From contig CAYJRR010000081.1 in the NCBI GenBank assembly GCA_964372275.1, positions 1 through 20,729 of the forward strand: a DNA stretch of 20,729 nucleotides. The letters run 5' to 3'. The notes under the pieces were generated by a model, which saw only the letters and a program-made list of their open reading frames with translations, had not been told where the DNA came from and did no database searches. Origin of the DNA: CAYJRR01 sp964372275 [NCBI: uncultured bacterium] (GTDB taxonomy: Bacteria; CAYJRR01). Shown here piece by piece: positions 7,534 through 15,112 of the stretch (position 1 is the first letter of the stretch; each line of letters begins with the position of its first letter). The position numbers and the translations under genes were made by a program.

Positions 7534-8197
7534 CCTGCCGTGGGCCGGATGCCACGTGCCGGCCGACGGGCTGATCGGCGGGGATTCTCCGGCTCAGGGC
7601 CGGCGAATCGGCGGCGCAGAAGCGCCAGGGCCGGTCGACGGCCTTCGTGATCCCGATGCGGGGGCCGGCCGCGATCCGGCGGAAGCGCGCGCGTGCGGAT
7701 CGCCCGGGGTCGTAGAGGGCGATCGGTCCAGTGACGAGGTCGAGGCCGTTCTGGTCCCGGCCGATGGCGAGTGCGCGGGCGAGGTTTCCCGGGCCGCGAC
7801 AGAGACGGGCCATGCTCGTGGCGCCGCGGCGGCGAGACATGGCGTCGATCCCCCCGACCGGCTCGAGGGCACGGATCAGCACCGCCGAGCCGCGGCCCGC
7901 GCGGCCGGTGACGGCGTTCATGCACCAGTGGACGCCGTAGCTGAGGTAGACGTAAGCGATTCCGGGCGGACCGAACATCACCCCATTGCGCGGCGTGCGG
8001 CCGCGGAACGAGTGGCTCGCCGGGTCGTCCTGGTCGTAGGCCTCGGTCTCGACCACGATCCCGGCGGCAAGCCCATCCGGGGCGTCGTGGGCCAGCACCA
8101 TCCCGATCAGCGCGCGCGCCACGACTTCGGGCCGGCGGGCGAAGAAGTCGCGTCCGAGCCGGGAGCCGATGGCGCCGCGGGTCAGTACTCCATCCAT
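7523..8197 (-). CDS. 3-methyladenine (alkyladenine) DNA glycosylase, AAG/MPG family
   Basis: A 224-residue DNA repair glycosylase that removes alkylated purines. Clear family motifs are LGRDFF (14-19), VVETEAY (48-54) carrying the catalytic glutamate (E52) and base-stacking tyrosine (Y54), SHSFRGRTPRNGVMFGPPGIAYVYLSYGVHWCMNAVTG, and CRGPGNLARAL. The ATG at 8197 overlaps the 3' end of the upstream lipoprotein gene by 16 bases, and the protein begins close to the conserved domain, so it is the best start. The frame continues upstream only as an out-of-frame shadow of the lipoprotein. It is the second gene of a minus-strand unit. It is one of four repair or nucleotide-sanitising genes in the window (with ogt, Nudix and recD2). 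Confidence 0.94.
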   Translation of the reverse strand: MDGVLTRGAIGSRLGRDFFARRPEVVARALIGMVLAHDAPDGLAAGIVVETEAYDQDDPASHSFRGRTPRNGVMFGPPGIAYVYLSYGVHWCMNAVTGRAGRGSAVLIRALEPVGGIDAMSRRRGATSMARLCRGPGNLARALAIGRDQNGLDLVTGPIALYDPGRSARARFRRIAAGPRIGITKAVDRPWRFCAADSPALSRRIPADQPVGRHVASGPRQDLA

Positions 8198-8871
8198 TCG
8201 GCGTTCGCCGGGACGGCGCCCGAGTCGAGCTCGGTGCCGGTCGCGACCTCGACCGTGCGGGTGACGTCCTTGTTCTCGCCGAGGTCGGGCCGCCGGGCGA
8301 CGTCCACCTCGCGGAAGGCGAGGTAACGTCCGTCCCTGGACCATCGCGCGAGCGTCACCGCGCGCCGCCAGTCGTTGGAGTTCACCGTCTGGCTGCGGAA
8401 CGGCTTCTCGGACACGCCGGCCGCATCGCCGATCCAGTAGTCGATCAACTGCTCGTTCTCGACGTCGCGCTCGGTCGTCCAGAAGGTCTTCTCGCCGTTC
8501 GGGCTGCGGATCGCCTTGATGCCGTCGACGCGGACGACGGTGTAGTCCTCCATCCCCGATCCGCTGGGGAAGGTCAGGTCCTCGGAGACGTCGTCCTGGG
8601 TGCGGTACTGCCCGTCCGGCCCCTTGGAGGCGATGCGGATTTGCCGGATTCCGAGCCGCTCGTAGACGTAGGGCGCCCCCCACGGATCCTTCGGGCACCC
8701 GGCGACCTCGGTCAACTCGTCGAAGTGCGCCTGGCTTCCGGGGACGACCCCCTTCGACATCAGCACGCTCGCCTGGAGACCGATCTCCTTGCGCGCGAGA
8801 TCGGACTTCCCCGCGGTGTTGCAGCCGGCGGCGACCAGGACGAGGACGGCGAGCGGAGGGCGAATCGACAT
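8182..8871 (-). CDS. Lipoprotein with a type II secretion GspG (pseudopilin)-like module
   Basis: A 229-residue predicted lipoprotein. The signal sequence ends in LVAAGC, with C17 as the lipidation site. Residues about 25-100 resemble the C-terminal globular part of major pseudopilins: a short helix, then CPKDPWGAPYVYERL (DPWGxPY at 62-68) and an ASKGPDGQYRTQDDV loop (81-95) like the SxGxDGxxGTxDDI calcium loop of GspG. The pilin N-terminal hydrophobic methylated helix is absent and replaced by the lipoprotein signal. The C-terminal part has a single propeller-like strand motif (ARWSRDGRYLAF). No other secretion genes are nearby. Function unknown; a surface or periplasmic binding role is possible. 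The ATG at 8871 is supported by the signal peptide and a promoter directly upstream; the stop overlaps the glycosylase start. Confidence 0.82.
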   Translation of the reverse strand: MSIRPPLAVLVLVAAGCNTAGKSDLARKEIGLQASVLMSKGVVPGSQAHFDELTEVAGCPKDPWGAPYVYERLGIRQIRIASKGPDGQYRTQDDVSEDLTFPSGSGMEDYTVVRVDGIKAIRSPNGEKTFWTTERDVENEQLIDYWIGDAAGVSEKPFRSQTVNSNDWRRAVTLARWSRDGRYLAFREVDVARRPDLGENKDVTRTVEVATGTELDSGAVPANAEWMEY

Positions 8872-8877
8872 GCGCGC

Positions 8878-8906
8878 CTTGTAGCATCGGCCCACAGCGC
8901 GGCCAA
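8878..8906 (-). promoter_or_regulatory. Promoter of the lipoprotein-glycosylase unit (TTGGCC-17-TACAAG)
   Basis: On the minus strand TTGGCC (8901-8906) and TACAAG (8878-8883) are 17 bases apart, and TGC precedes the -10, making an extended -10. The -10 ends 6 bases before the ATG at 8871, again predicting a leaderless transcript. No Shine-Dalgarno sequence is visible. Confidence 0.5.
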
Positions 8907-8964
8907 GAGCGCCGGCCGGGGCGCGGGGGGCGTCGGATGCGTCCGGCGGCGTCGGCCGGTGCGG

Positions 8965-8970
8965 TAGGAT
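8965..8970 (+). promoter_or_regulatory. TAGGAT -10-like box before the cyclase gene
   Basis: TAGGAT ends 9 bases before the ATG at 8980, predicting a leader of only a few bases. GGAGG (8972-8976) lies between them but only 3 bases from the ATG. No clear -35 is present. Confidence 0.4.
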
Positions 8971-8979
8971 CGGAGGCGG

Positions 8980-11900
8980 ATGAAGTGCCCCTCCTGCGGC
9001 TTCGAGAGCCCGGCCGGGTTCCGGTTCTGCGGCGCCTGCGGGACGGCCTTCGGCGCGGCCGCGCCGGCCGGTGGCGGGCAAGCGGCGCCGCCCACCGCGC
9101 CCCCCTCGGCTACCGACGCGGGCGCGGCGCTGCCGGCTGCGCCACCGCCGGTCGCCGGCGAATCGCGCCGGGGAGATCGCGGCGCGACGCCGGAAACCGC
9201 GGACGGTGGCGCGCCGCGCGCCGCCTGGGACGGCATCGACCGCCGCGGGTCGCCGTCTGGCGCACCCCGGCCCTTGCCGCCGGCCGAGCCGCCAGCCCCC
9301 GCGCGCAGCGACGAACGGCGCACGGTCACGATCCTCTTCGCCGACATCTCCGGCTTCACGGCGATGAGCGAGAAGCTGGATCCCGAGACGGTGCAGGAGG
9401 TGATGGACCGTGCCTTCGAGCGGCTCACCGCGGTGATCACCGGATTCGGCGGGACGATCGACAAGTACATCGGCGACGCGATCATGGCCCTTTTCGGCGC
9501 GCCGGTGGCGCTCGGAGACGACCCGGAACGCGCGGTGCGCGCGGGTCTCGCGATGCAGAAGGTGATGTCCGACTACTCGCAGGAGCTGACGCGGACGCGC
9601 GGCATCCCGCTCGCCATGCGCGTCGGCATCAACACCGGGAAGGTGATCTGGGGGCGCGTCGGCGGAGCCGGCGAGAAGAGCTTCACGGTGATGGGGGACG
9701 CGGTGAACCTGGCGAGCCGGTTGGAGCACGCCGCGCCGATCGGCGGCGTCCTGATCGGCGAGTCGACGCAGCGCCACGTGCGCTCGCGCTTCTCGCTGGA
9801 GGCGTTGGAGCCGATCCAGGTCAAGGGGAAGGCCGAGCCGCAGCGCGTCTACCGGGTGCTCGGCGAGCTCGGGGTGCCGGCGCGCGCGACGATGCTCGGG
9901 CCGCGCTCCCCCTTCGTCGGGCGCGACGAGGAGATGGGGGAGTTCCTCCCCCTCCTGCGCGAGGTGCGGAACGGAGGAACGGGGCGCGTGACGACGCTCG
10001 ACGCCCCCGCCGGTTCGGGGAAGAGCCGGCTCGTGCTCGAGCTACGCGCCGAGGCCGACGATCTCGAGCTGCCGACGCTGTCGGCGCGCGCGGCGCCGTT
10101 CGGCCAGGGGGCGCCGTACTCTCCGTGGACCGACCTGATCGCGCGTGGCGCCGGGCTGGGAGGGCTCCCCGCCGGCACCGCGAGGGAACGCCTGCGGGAG
10201 TGGCTGCAAGGGACCGCCGGTTCGCCGGAGGTCGATCCACGCTGGTTCGACGAGCTGGCGAACGTGGTCGACCCGAGCGATCCGGAGATCCAGCGGCGGC
10301 GCGAGCAGCCGGCGCAGTTCCGCAAAGGACTGGCCGAGGCGCTGGTGGCGTGGCTGCGCGCCTACGCCGGCCGCCGCGGACTCCTGTTCATCGCCGAAGA
10401 CCTGCACTGGTGGCCGGCCCCGGCGCTCGACCTGCTGGTGCGGGCGGCGGAGGTGGCGCGCGCGGGTCCGATCCTCTTGGTCGCGACGCGGCGGCCCGAG
10501 CCGGTGGCGGTGCCGTGGCCGCCGGACGCCGCCGACCGCGTCTGGAACCTGGGGCCCCTCGACGGAGCGGCGCTCCACGCCCTGGCCCACGGCGTGCTGG
10601 GCGGCGAACCGCCGTCGGCGCTGATCCGGCGCCTGCAATCGACGAGCGGCGGGAACCCGTTCTTCGCCGAGGAGCTGGTGCAGGCGTTCATCGACACCGG
10701 CGCGCTTTCGCCACGCGGCGACCGGAAAGGCTGGACCTGGGACGAAGCCAAGGCCGAGCGCGCCCAACTGCCGACGACCGTCGAGGGGGTCACCCAAGCC
10801 CGCATCGACGCGCTCCCGGCGCGCGAGCGGCGCGTCTTGCAGATGGCCGCCGTCGCGGGGCGCACCTTCTGGCTGGGGCTGCTCAAGGCGATGGGGGAGC
10901 CTTTGGCGCACGAGGCCGTTCAGCAGCTCGTCGGCCGCGACCTGATCCACGGCCGCCGCTCGCGCCTCGCCGGCGAGACCGAGTACACCTTCAAGCACCC
11001 GATCATCCAGTCGGTCGCCTACGAGAACGCGCTCAAGCGCGAGCGCCTGAACGACCACCGGCGGGTGGCGGAATGGCTAGAGGCCCGGGCCGGCGAAGCG
11101 GCCACCGAGTTCGCGCCGATCATCGCCGAGCACTACCAGCGTGCCGACCTCAAGCCGAAGGCGCTCCCGTTCCTGCTGCGCGCCGCCACCGACGCCGCCA
11201 TCGCCTTTGCCCGGCTGGAGGAAGCGACCGCCGTCGAGGAGGCGGTTCGCGTCGCGGAGGAGGTTCGGGACGACGGGGCTCTCGGCCAGGCCCTCGGTCT
11301 CCGCGGCCGCCTCCGCCGCCGCGCCAGCCACCCCGATGCCGAGTCCGACCTGCGCCGCGCCATCGAGATCGCCGAGCGCCGGGAGGACGCCATGCTGCTC
11401 GCCGAAGCCGGAATGGACCTGACGGGCGTCGTCTACTATCGCGGCGACCTCGCCGAGGCGGAGGCGCTCGCCCGCAAGACAGAAGAGGCCGCGAAGCGCG
11501 CCGGCTCGGCGAGGATTCAGGCGATATCACTCAACGTGCTCGGTAGCATTGCGCAGGCCCGCGGAGAGCTCGACGCGGCGATCGCGTTCAAGTCGAACGC
11601 TCTACGACGGGCGGAGGAAGCGTCCATCGATCGGGTGATCGGTCTCGTTCTCATTTCGCTCGGCTGGGTGCACCTTGCCGCCGGTCGGTTTCAAGACTGC
11701 ATCGCGGTTTGCGAGCGGGCGCTTCAGATGTCGGTCGGTAGCGAAAACGAGGTCCACCTGCGGAGCAACCTGGGCGCCTCCCTGCTGGGACTCGATCAGC
11801 TCGATCGAGCGCTCTCCGAACTCAGCGGAGGACTGGAAAAATCGGAGCGCATCGGATCCCGGATGATGACCGCCGAACTTCTCGTTCGACGGGGCGAGGT

Positions 11901-12144
11901 CCGGATCCGCCTCGGCGAAAAATCGGCCGGCTACGAGGAGATCGATCGAGGGATCGCTCTCGCGCGCGAAATCGATGCCGCGGAGCCGCTGATCGAGGGG
12001 CTCTGTCGAAAAGCAGAAGTCCTCATGGGTGAGAATCGCATCGCGGCCAAGGATGCCGCTCTGGAAGCCCGGTCCCTTTCGGCCCGTCGTGGTCTTCGCC
12101 AGTTCCTCGTGCGCGCGGATGAACTGCTGCAACGTCTGGGCTAG
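8980..12144 (+). CDS. Zinc-ribbon class III nucleotide cyclase fused to AAA/STAND ATPase and TPR repeats
   Basis: A 1054-residue signalling protein. Residues 1-24 are a zinc ribbon (C3, C6, C17, C20), followed by an Ala/Pro-rich linker to about 110. Residues 114-295 are a class III cyclase catalytic domain: metal aspartates D122 (LFADISGFT) and D166 (YIGDAIMALFG), the substrate-selecting lysine position K162 and transition-state residues N243/R247 (GDAVNLASRLE) are all present, so it should be active, probably an adenylate cyclase. From about 305 there is an ATPase module with Walker A APAGSGKS (342-349; the first Gly of the motif is Ala) and Walker B LLFIAEDLHW (468-477). Residues about 730-1054 are TPR-like helical repeats. 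This architecture is common in environmental bacteria, with the ATPase/TPR part thought to regulate the cyclase. The last ~600 bases have a less GC-rich codon pattern than the rest. Its TAG stop shares CTAG with the stop of the convergent lipoprotein. Confidence 0.92.
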   Translation: MKCPSCGFESPAGFRFCGACGTAFGAAAPAGGGQAAPPTAPPSATDAGAALPAAPPPVAGESRRGDRGATPETADGGAPRAAWDGIDRRGSPSGAPRPLPPAEPPAPARSDERRTVTILFADISGFTAMSEKLDPETVQEVMDRAFERLTAVITGFGGTIDKYIGDAIMALFGAPVALGDDPERAVRAGLAMQKVMSDYSQELTRTRGIPLAMRVGINTGKVIWGRVGGAGEKSFTVMGDAVNLASRLEHAAPIGGVLIGESTQRHVRSRFSLEALEPIQVKGKAEPQRVYRVLGELGVPARATMLGPRSPFVGRDEEMGEFLPLLREVRNGGTGRVTTLDAPAGSGKSRLVLELRAEADDLELPTLSARAAPFGQGAPYSPWTDLIARGAGLGGLPAGTARERLREWLQGTAGSPEVDPRWFDELANVVDPSDPEIQRRREQPAQFRKGLAEALVAWLRAYAGRRGLLFIAEDLHWWPAPALDLLVRAAEVARAGPILLVATRRPEPVAVPWPPDAADRVWNLGPLDGAALHALAHGVLGGEPPSALIRRLQSTSGGNPFFAEELVQAFIDTGALSPRGDRKGWTWDEAKAERAQLPTTVEGVTQARIDALPARERRVLQMAAVAGRTFWLGLLKAMGEPLAHEAVQQLVGRDLIHGRRSRLAGETEYTFKHPIIQSVAYENALKRERLNDHRRVAEWLEARAGEAATEFAPIIAEHYQRADLKPKALPFLLRAATDAAIAFARLEEATAVEEAVRVAEEVRDDGALGQALGLRGRLRRRASHPDAESDLRRAIEIAERREDAMLLAEAGMDLTGVVYYRGDLAEAEALARKTEEAAKRAGSARIQAISLNVLGSIAQARGELDAAIAFKSNALRRAEEASIDRVIGLVLISLGWVHLAAGRFQDCIAVCERALQMSVGSENEVHLRSNLGASLLGLDQLDRALSELSGGLEKSERIGSRMMTAELLVRRGEVRIRLGEKSAGYEEIDRGIALAREIDAAEPLIEGLCRKAEVLMGENRIAAKDAALEARSLSARRGLRQFLVRADELLQRLG

Positions 12145-13730
12145 GGAACCGCCGCCGCGACCGTCACCTTCTCCGGCACGCTGTTGACGTTCAGGTAGAA
12201 CATCAGGTCGACGAAGAGATTCAACTGCGTCTCGGTCAGGCCTTCCGGGTTCATGATGTCCTGGGCGTAGATGTAGGTCTGCTCCCACGTTCCCGGAATC
12301 TCGATCGATCCCTCGTAGAGCCGGCGCCGGATCTCGCCATGGCTCCAGAACGACTCGTTGGAGTTGAACTCCTGCTGGACCTGCTCGCTCTGGGTTTCGG
12401 CAAAACCGCCGACGTCGTACACCAGACTCGGATCGAGCGAGGCCTGGAAGGCGAAGTTCGAATAGATGTCGTTGGCCGCCCGGTACCACTCCATGACCAC
12501 CGCGCTTCCGGCGCTGTTGACGATGGCGGTGCGCAGACCTTCCAGCGAATTGCGGATCGAGGCGTCGCCACAGGCGTCCATGGTGGGGCCGACCGAATCT
12601 CCGCAGGGCGATTGTCCGTCGTCGGGGAACTCGTTCGTCGTCTGCCAGCAGGTGACGGCGTGCTCGATCCGGGCGAACGCGTTCTCGAACCGGAGCATCT
12701 GGGACGTGCGGTACTGCGCAAGCTCCCGGGGTGTTGCCGGGTTGGGGTCGTCGGAGTCGAACCGAAGCTGGAAGCGCTGCGCGAACGCCTGCAGATGCTC
12801 GTGGAAACGCCGGTTGCCGCCAAAGTCGATCCCCGAACTCTCGGCGTTGCGTGCCATCCACGCGTAGCGCGCGAACTCCGCCCGTCGCTGCGCCGCGTCG
12901 TCGAAGGGATCGGCCTCGTTCCGTGCCCGGTCGACCTCCTCCTCCGCCGCCTCCCGCAGCGCGGCGAACTTCTGGCGCTGCTCCTCGGCGTTCGGGCCGG
13001 CTGGGGCGCCGGAGATCCCCTGGATGCCGTCGAGGTAGGTGTCCCGGATCAACGTCTTCAGCTCCTCGACGAAGCTCGAGTCCCAGTCGCCAAGGTTGCC
13101 GAGGAGCTCGGTCGAGATGGCGGCCTTGACGTCGGCCAGTAGCGCGAGATCTTCGAACTCGTCTTCCGTCAGCCGGCAAGCGACGATCGATTCCAGCGTC
13201 GATTCGTTGTCGACGAGCTCGGAGGAGGCGACGACCATCGGCGATACCGGGATCGGATCGTCGGCCGTTCCCTCGGCGGCCGGCCGTGCCAGCGCGACCA
13301 TCACCAGCGTCTTGCCCTCGCCGTCCAGGATCCGGATGTGAAGCGGCTTGCCGGCGAAGTCGTCCTTGATGGTGACGGTGTAGGTGCCGATGTTGCCGTC
13401 GACAACCAGCAAGGACTTGTCACTCGCGGGATCGGGTTCCGCGGAAAAAGTAATCTCGCCACCGGGCTCGCTGATCTCCGGGCAGGCACTCTCCCCGGAC
13501 CCGGTACCGGGGGACGCTTCGATTTCCGGAAGGTGGATCGCCTGAGCGTAGTAGGTCGTCTCGGCGTCGGCGAACGAGAAGGTCGCCGGAAGCTCGACCT
13601 GTCCCGTCGCGGCACAGCAGGGATCACCGCCACTTTGGGGTCCCTTGCCCGCGCAGGCCTGCAGCGCCGTTGCGCATCCCCACAAGGTGACGAATCGAAT
13701 CGCCGCGCGCGTCACGTCCGAACCGGTCAT
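12141..13730 (-). CDS. Large lipoprotein of unknown function
   Basis: A 529-residue predicted lipoprotein: residues 1-26 (basic start, hydrophobic core, then TALQAC with C26) look like a lipidation signal. The N-terminal third contains a beta-rich segment with LVVDGNIGTYTVTIKDDFAGKPLHIRILDGEGKTLV, like an Ig or pre-peptidase-type domain. The rest is mainly alpha-helical with many acidic and aromatic residues and several cysteines (CWQTTNEF, SPCGDS, MDACGDAS) that could form disulfides. I recognise no enzymatic motif and do not assign a family. The ATG at 13730 is chosen because the signal follows directly and GAGG (13737-13740) lies upstream; the open frame continues to 14090 but that part runs under the divergent ogt gene. 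Composition is less GC-rich than the flanking genes. It converges on the cyclase with a 4-base overlap. Confidence 0.8.
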   Translation of the reverse strand: MTGSDVTRAAIRFVTLWGCATALQACAGKGPQSGGDPCCAATGQVELPATFSFADAETTYYAQAIHLPEIEASPGTGSGESACPEISEPGGEITFSAEPDPASDKSLLVVDGNIGTYTVTIKDDFAGKPLHIRILDGEGKTLVMVALARPAAEGTADDPIPVSPMVVASSELVDNESTLESIVACRLTEDEFEDLALLADVKAAISTELLGNLGDWDSSFVEELKTLIRDTYLDGIQGISGAPAGPNAEEQRQKFAALREAAEEEVDRARNEADPFDDAAQRRAEFARYAWMARNAESSGIDFGGNRRFHEHLQAFAQRFQLRFDSDDPNPATPRELAQYRTSQMLRFENAFARIEHAVTCWQTTNEFPDDGQSPCGDSVGPTMDACGDASIRNSLEGLRTAIVNSAGSAVVMEWYRAANDIYSNFAFQASLDPSLVYDVGGFAETQSEQVQQEFNSNESFWSHGEIRRRLYEGSIEIPGTWEQTYIYAQDIMNPEGLTETQLNLFVDLMFYLNVNSVPEKVTVAAAVP

Positions 13731-13870
13731 CCGAGACCTCGATGAAAATTGGGAGCGGGGAGAGACCCAGGTGCACCCGCCATGCCGAGGAATCACCCGG
13801 TTGGCGCCCGAAGCGCAAGGGAATTTCCCGATCGGGGCGTGAGGCGGATCACGTGGCGATCGGGAGGCGA

Positions 13871-13884
13871 GGGGCGTACGCCCC
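13871..13884. repeat. 14-bp perfect palindrome in the ogt/lipoprotein intergenic region
   Basis: GGGGCGTACGCCCC is perfectly self-complementary with no loop and lies 64 bases before the ogt ATG, just upstream of the candidate -35. It could be a regulator site for ogt; in GC-rich DNA it could also be chance. The rest of 13731-13947 holds GGTGCACC (13770-13777) and no RNA structure I could recognise. Confidence 0.35.
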
Positions 13885-13887
13885 GGG

Positions 13888-13918
13888 CTGACAGCGGTGT
13901 CGCGAAGTGTGGTTAGAT
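13888..13918 (+). promoter_or_regulatory. Candidate promoter of ogt (CTGACA-19-TTAGAT)
   Basis: CTGACA (13888-13893) and TTAGAT (13913-13918) are 19 bases apart, with TGG before the -10 (extended -10 form). The start site would be near 13925, leaving a leader of about 23 bases that contains the G-rich ribosome site GAAGGGGG (13933-13940). Confidence 0.4.
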
Positions 13919-13947
13919 AGGCGGCCGCTGGCGAAGGGGGGCGCACG

Positions 13948-14529
13948 ATGAACTCCGGCAAGCGATCGCAGGCGTCACGTGATCTCCACTTCTTCGTGGT
14001 GGGAACGGCCTGGGGGCCGGCGCTTCTGGTGTGGTCGGAGACCGGGGTGGCGCGATTCGAGCTGCCGGATCCGACAGGCGCGGCGATCACGGCGCGCGGT
14101 GAGGCGATCGCGAAGCCCGGGAAGCCCTCCGGATTCGCCGCCGAAGCGGTGCGTCGGATCCGTGCCTATTTCGACGGCCACGCCGTCGAGCTCGACGGTC
14201 TGCCGCTCGACCTCGGGGCGGCGGCGCCGTTCGCGCGACGCGTCTACGAGGAGACCCGGCGCGTCGCGCGCGGGCAGGTCTCGACCTACGGCGAAATCGC
14301 CGAGCGCATCGGCTCCCCGGGAGCGGCCCGTTCGGTCGGCGGGGCGCTGGCGCACAATCCGATCGGACTGATCGTCCCCTGCCACCGCATCCTGGCCGCC
14401 GGCGGAAAGGTCGGCGGATTCAGCGCCGCGGGCGGGGTCCCCCTCAAGCGCCGGATGCTTGCGCTCGAAGGGGCTCCGGCGGTGCCGAAACGGCGATCAC
14501 CGCGCCGACCGCTCCTTCGTATTCTCTAG
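13948..14529 (+). CDS. ogt: Methylated-DNA-protein-cysteine methyltransferase (O6-alkylguanine-DNA alkyltransferase)
   Basis: A 193-residue suicide repair protein that transfers alkyl groups from O6-alkylguanine to its own cysteine. The active site IVPCHRIL is complete with nucleophile C145. It is preceded by the helix-turn-helix pattern RVYEETRRVARGQVSTYGEIAERIGSPGAARSVGGALAHNP and followed by GKVGGFSAAGGVPLKRRMLALEG, as in Ogt/MGMT. The N-terminal ~85 residues are the variable ribonuclease-H-like part. The C-terminal tail (PKRRSPRRPLLRIL) is basic. The ATG has a G-rich ribosome site 7 bases upstream. It diverges from the large lipoprotein, and its last 86 bases overlap the 3' end of the convergent Nudix-like gene. 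Confidence 0.95.
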   Translation: MNSGKRSQASRDLHFFVVGTAWGPALLVWSETGVARFELPDPTGAAITARGEAIAKPGKPSGFAAEAVRRIRAYFDGHAVELDGLPLDLGAAAPFARRVYEETRRVARGQVSTYGEIAERIGSPGAARSVGGALAHNPIGLIVPCHRILAAGGKVGGFSAAGGVPLKRRMLALEGAPAVPKRRSPRRPLLRIL

Positions 14530-15025
14530 TTCGGGCTCGCGCCGGCGGGCGCGCCGGGATCGCCGGTTCGAAGAGCGGCGACGCGAACGGGCGAAGGGCC
14601 TGCGTCCGCCGGCAGGCGCGCGCCGCCCGCCGGGTCAGCGCACGTCGCGCAGAGCGGACGGCCATGCGCTCGGCGGACGTGACAAGCCTTCGTTCGGCCT
14701 CGTCGATCGGGACCCAGGTCACGAACGGCGCGCCCGGCGCATGAGGGCCGGTCGACGCCCGCAGCAGGAAGAAGAAGGCGATCCCGTCCGAAAGCTCGGC
14801 GCGCGCCAGACGACGAGGTCCCCGGCCGATGTGTCCGGTCCGGTCCAGCATCTGCCGCGCCGACGCGTCGGCGAGACGTTCGTCCTCGCGCACCGGTCCG
14901 CGCGGCAGGACGCACGCCCCCTCGGCATCGCCTGCGAGAGGGACGAGGCACACTTCGACTCCGTGATCGTGCTCCCGCCAGAGCACGCCCCCCGCGGTGA
15001 CCGTCGGTGTCGTCGGAGCAACCAT
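14444..15025 (-). CDS. Nudix-fold protein with degenerate catalytic box
   Basis: A 193-residue protein whose first ~135 residues align by eye with the active Nudix hydrolase of this window: AGGVLW (11-16) against AGGVLF, EVCLVPL against EVVLIQT, and WVPIDEAERRLVTSAERMAV against WFPIDEAVKTLTFANERRVL. The Nudix box at 43-65 keeps G43, E49, R57 and G64, but the metal-binding glutamates are replaced (RE to R57-Q58, EE to D61-R62), so hydrolysis is unlikely. The C-terminal ~60 residues are basic and low-complexity and run 86 bases into the convergent ogt gene. The ATG at 15025 directly precedes the domain; the longer upstream frame is the shadow of the divergent thioesterase. It may act as a nucleotide sensor or be a decaying paralogue. 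Confidence 0.72.
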   Translation of the reverse strand: MVAPTTPTVTAGGVLWREHDHGVEVCLVPLAGDAEGACVLPRGPVREDERLADASARQMLDRTGHIGRGPRRLARAELSDGIAFFFLLRASTGPHAPGAPFVTWVPIDEAERRLVTSAERMAVRSARRALTRRAARACRRTQALRPFASPLFEPAIPARPPARARTREYEGAVGAVIAVSAPPEPLRAQASGA

Positions 15026-15112
15026 TCTTTCGCCCGAACAGCGCAACTCTAGGTCGCCGGGAGGTCTCGGCAAGGCGATCGCCGAAATTTTCCGATACCA
15101 TCGGCCCGGGTC

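Noticed and set aside
8937-11546. 869-codon open frame overlapping the cyclase in another frame
   Set aside because: Arg/Ala/Gly-rich translation with no motif; the other frame holds the cyclase, ATPase and TPR domains.
13731-13947. Possible riboswitch or small RNA in the 217-base divergent region
   Set aside because: I checked both strands for c-di-GMP, cobalamin, TPP and similar conserved cores and found only short palindromes.
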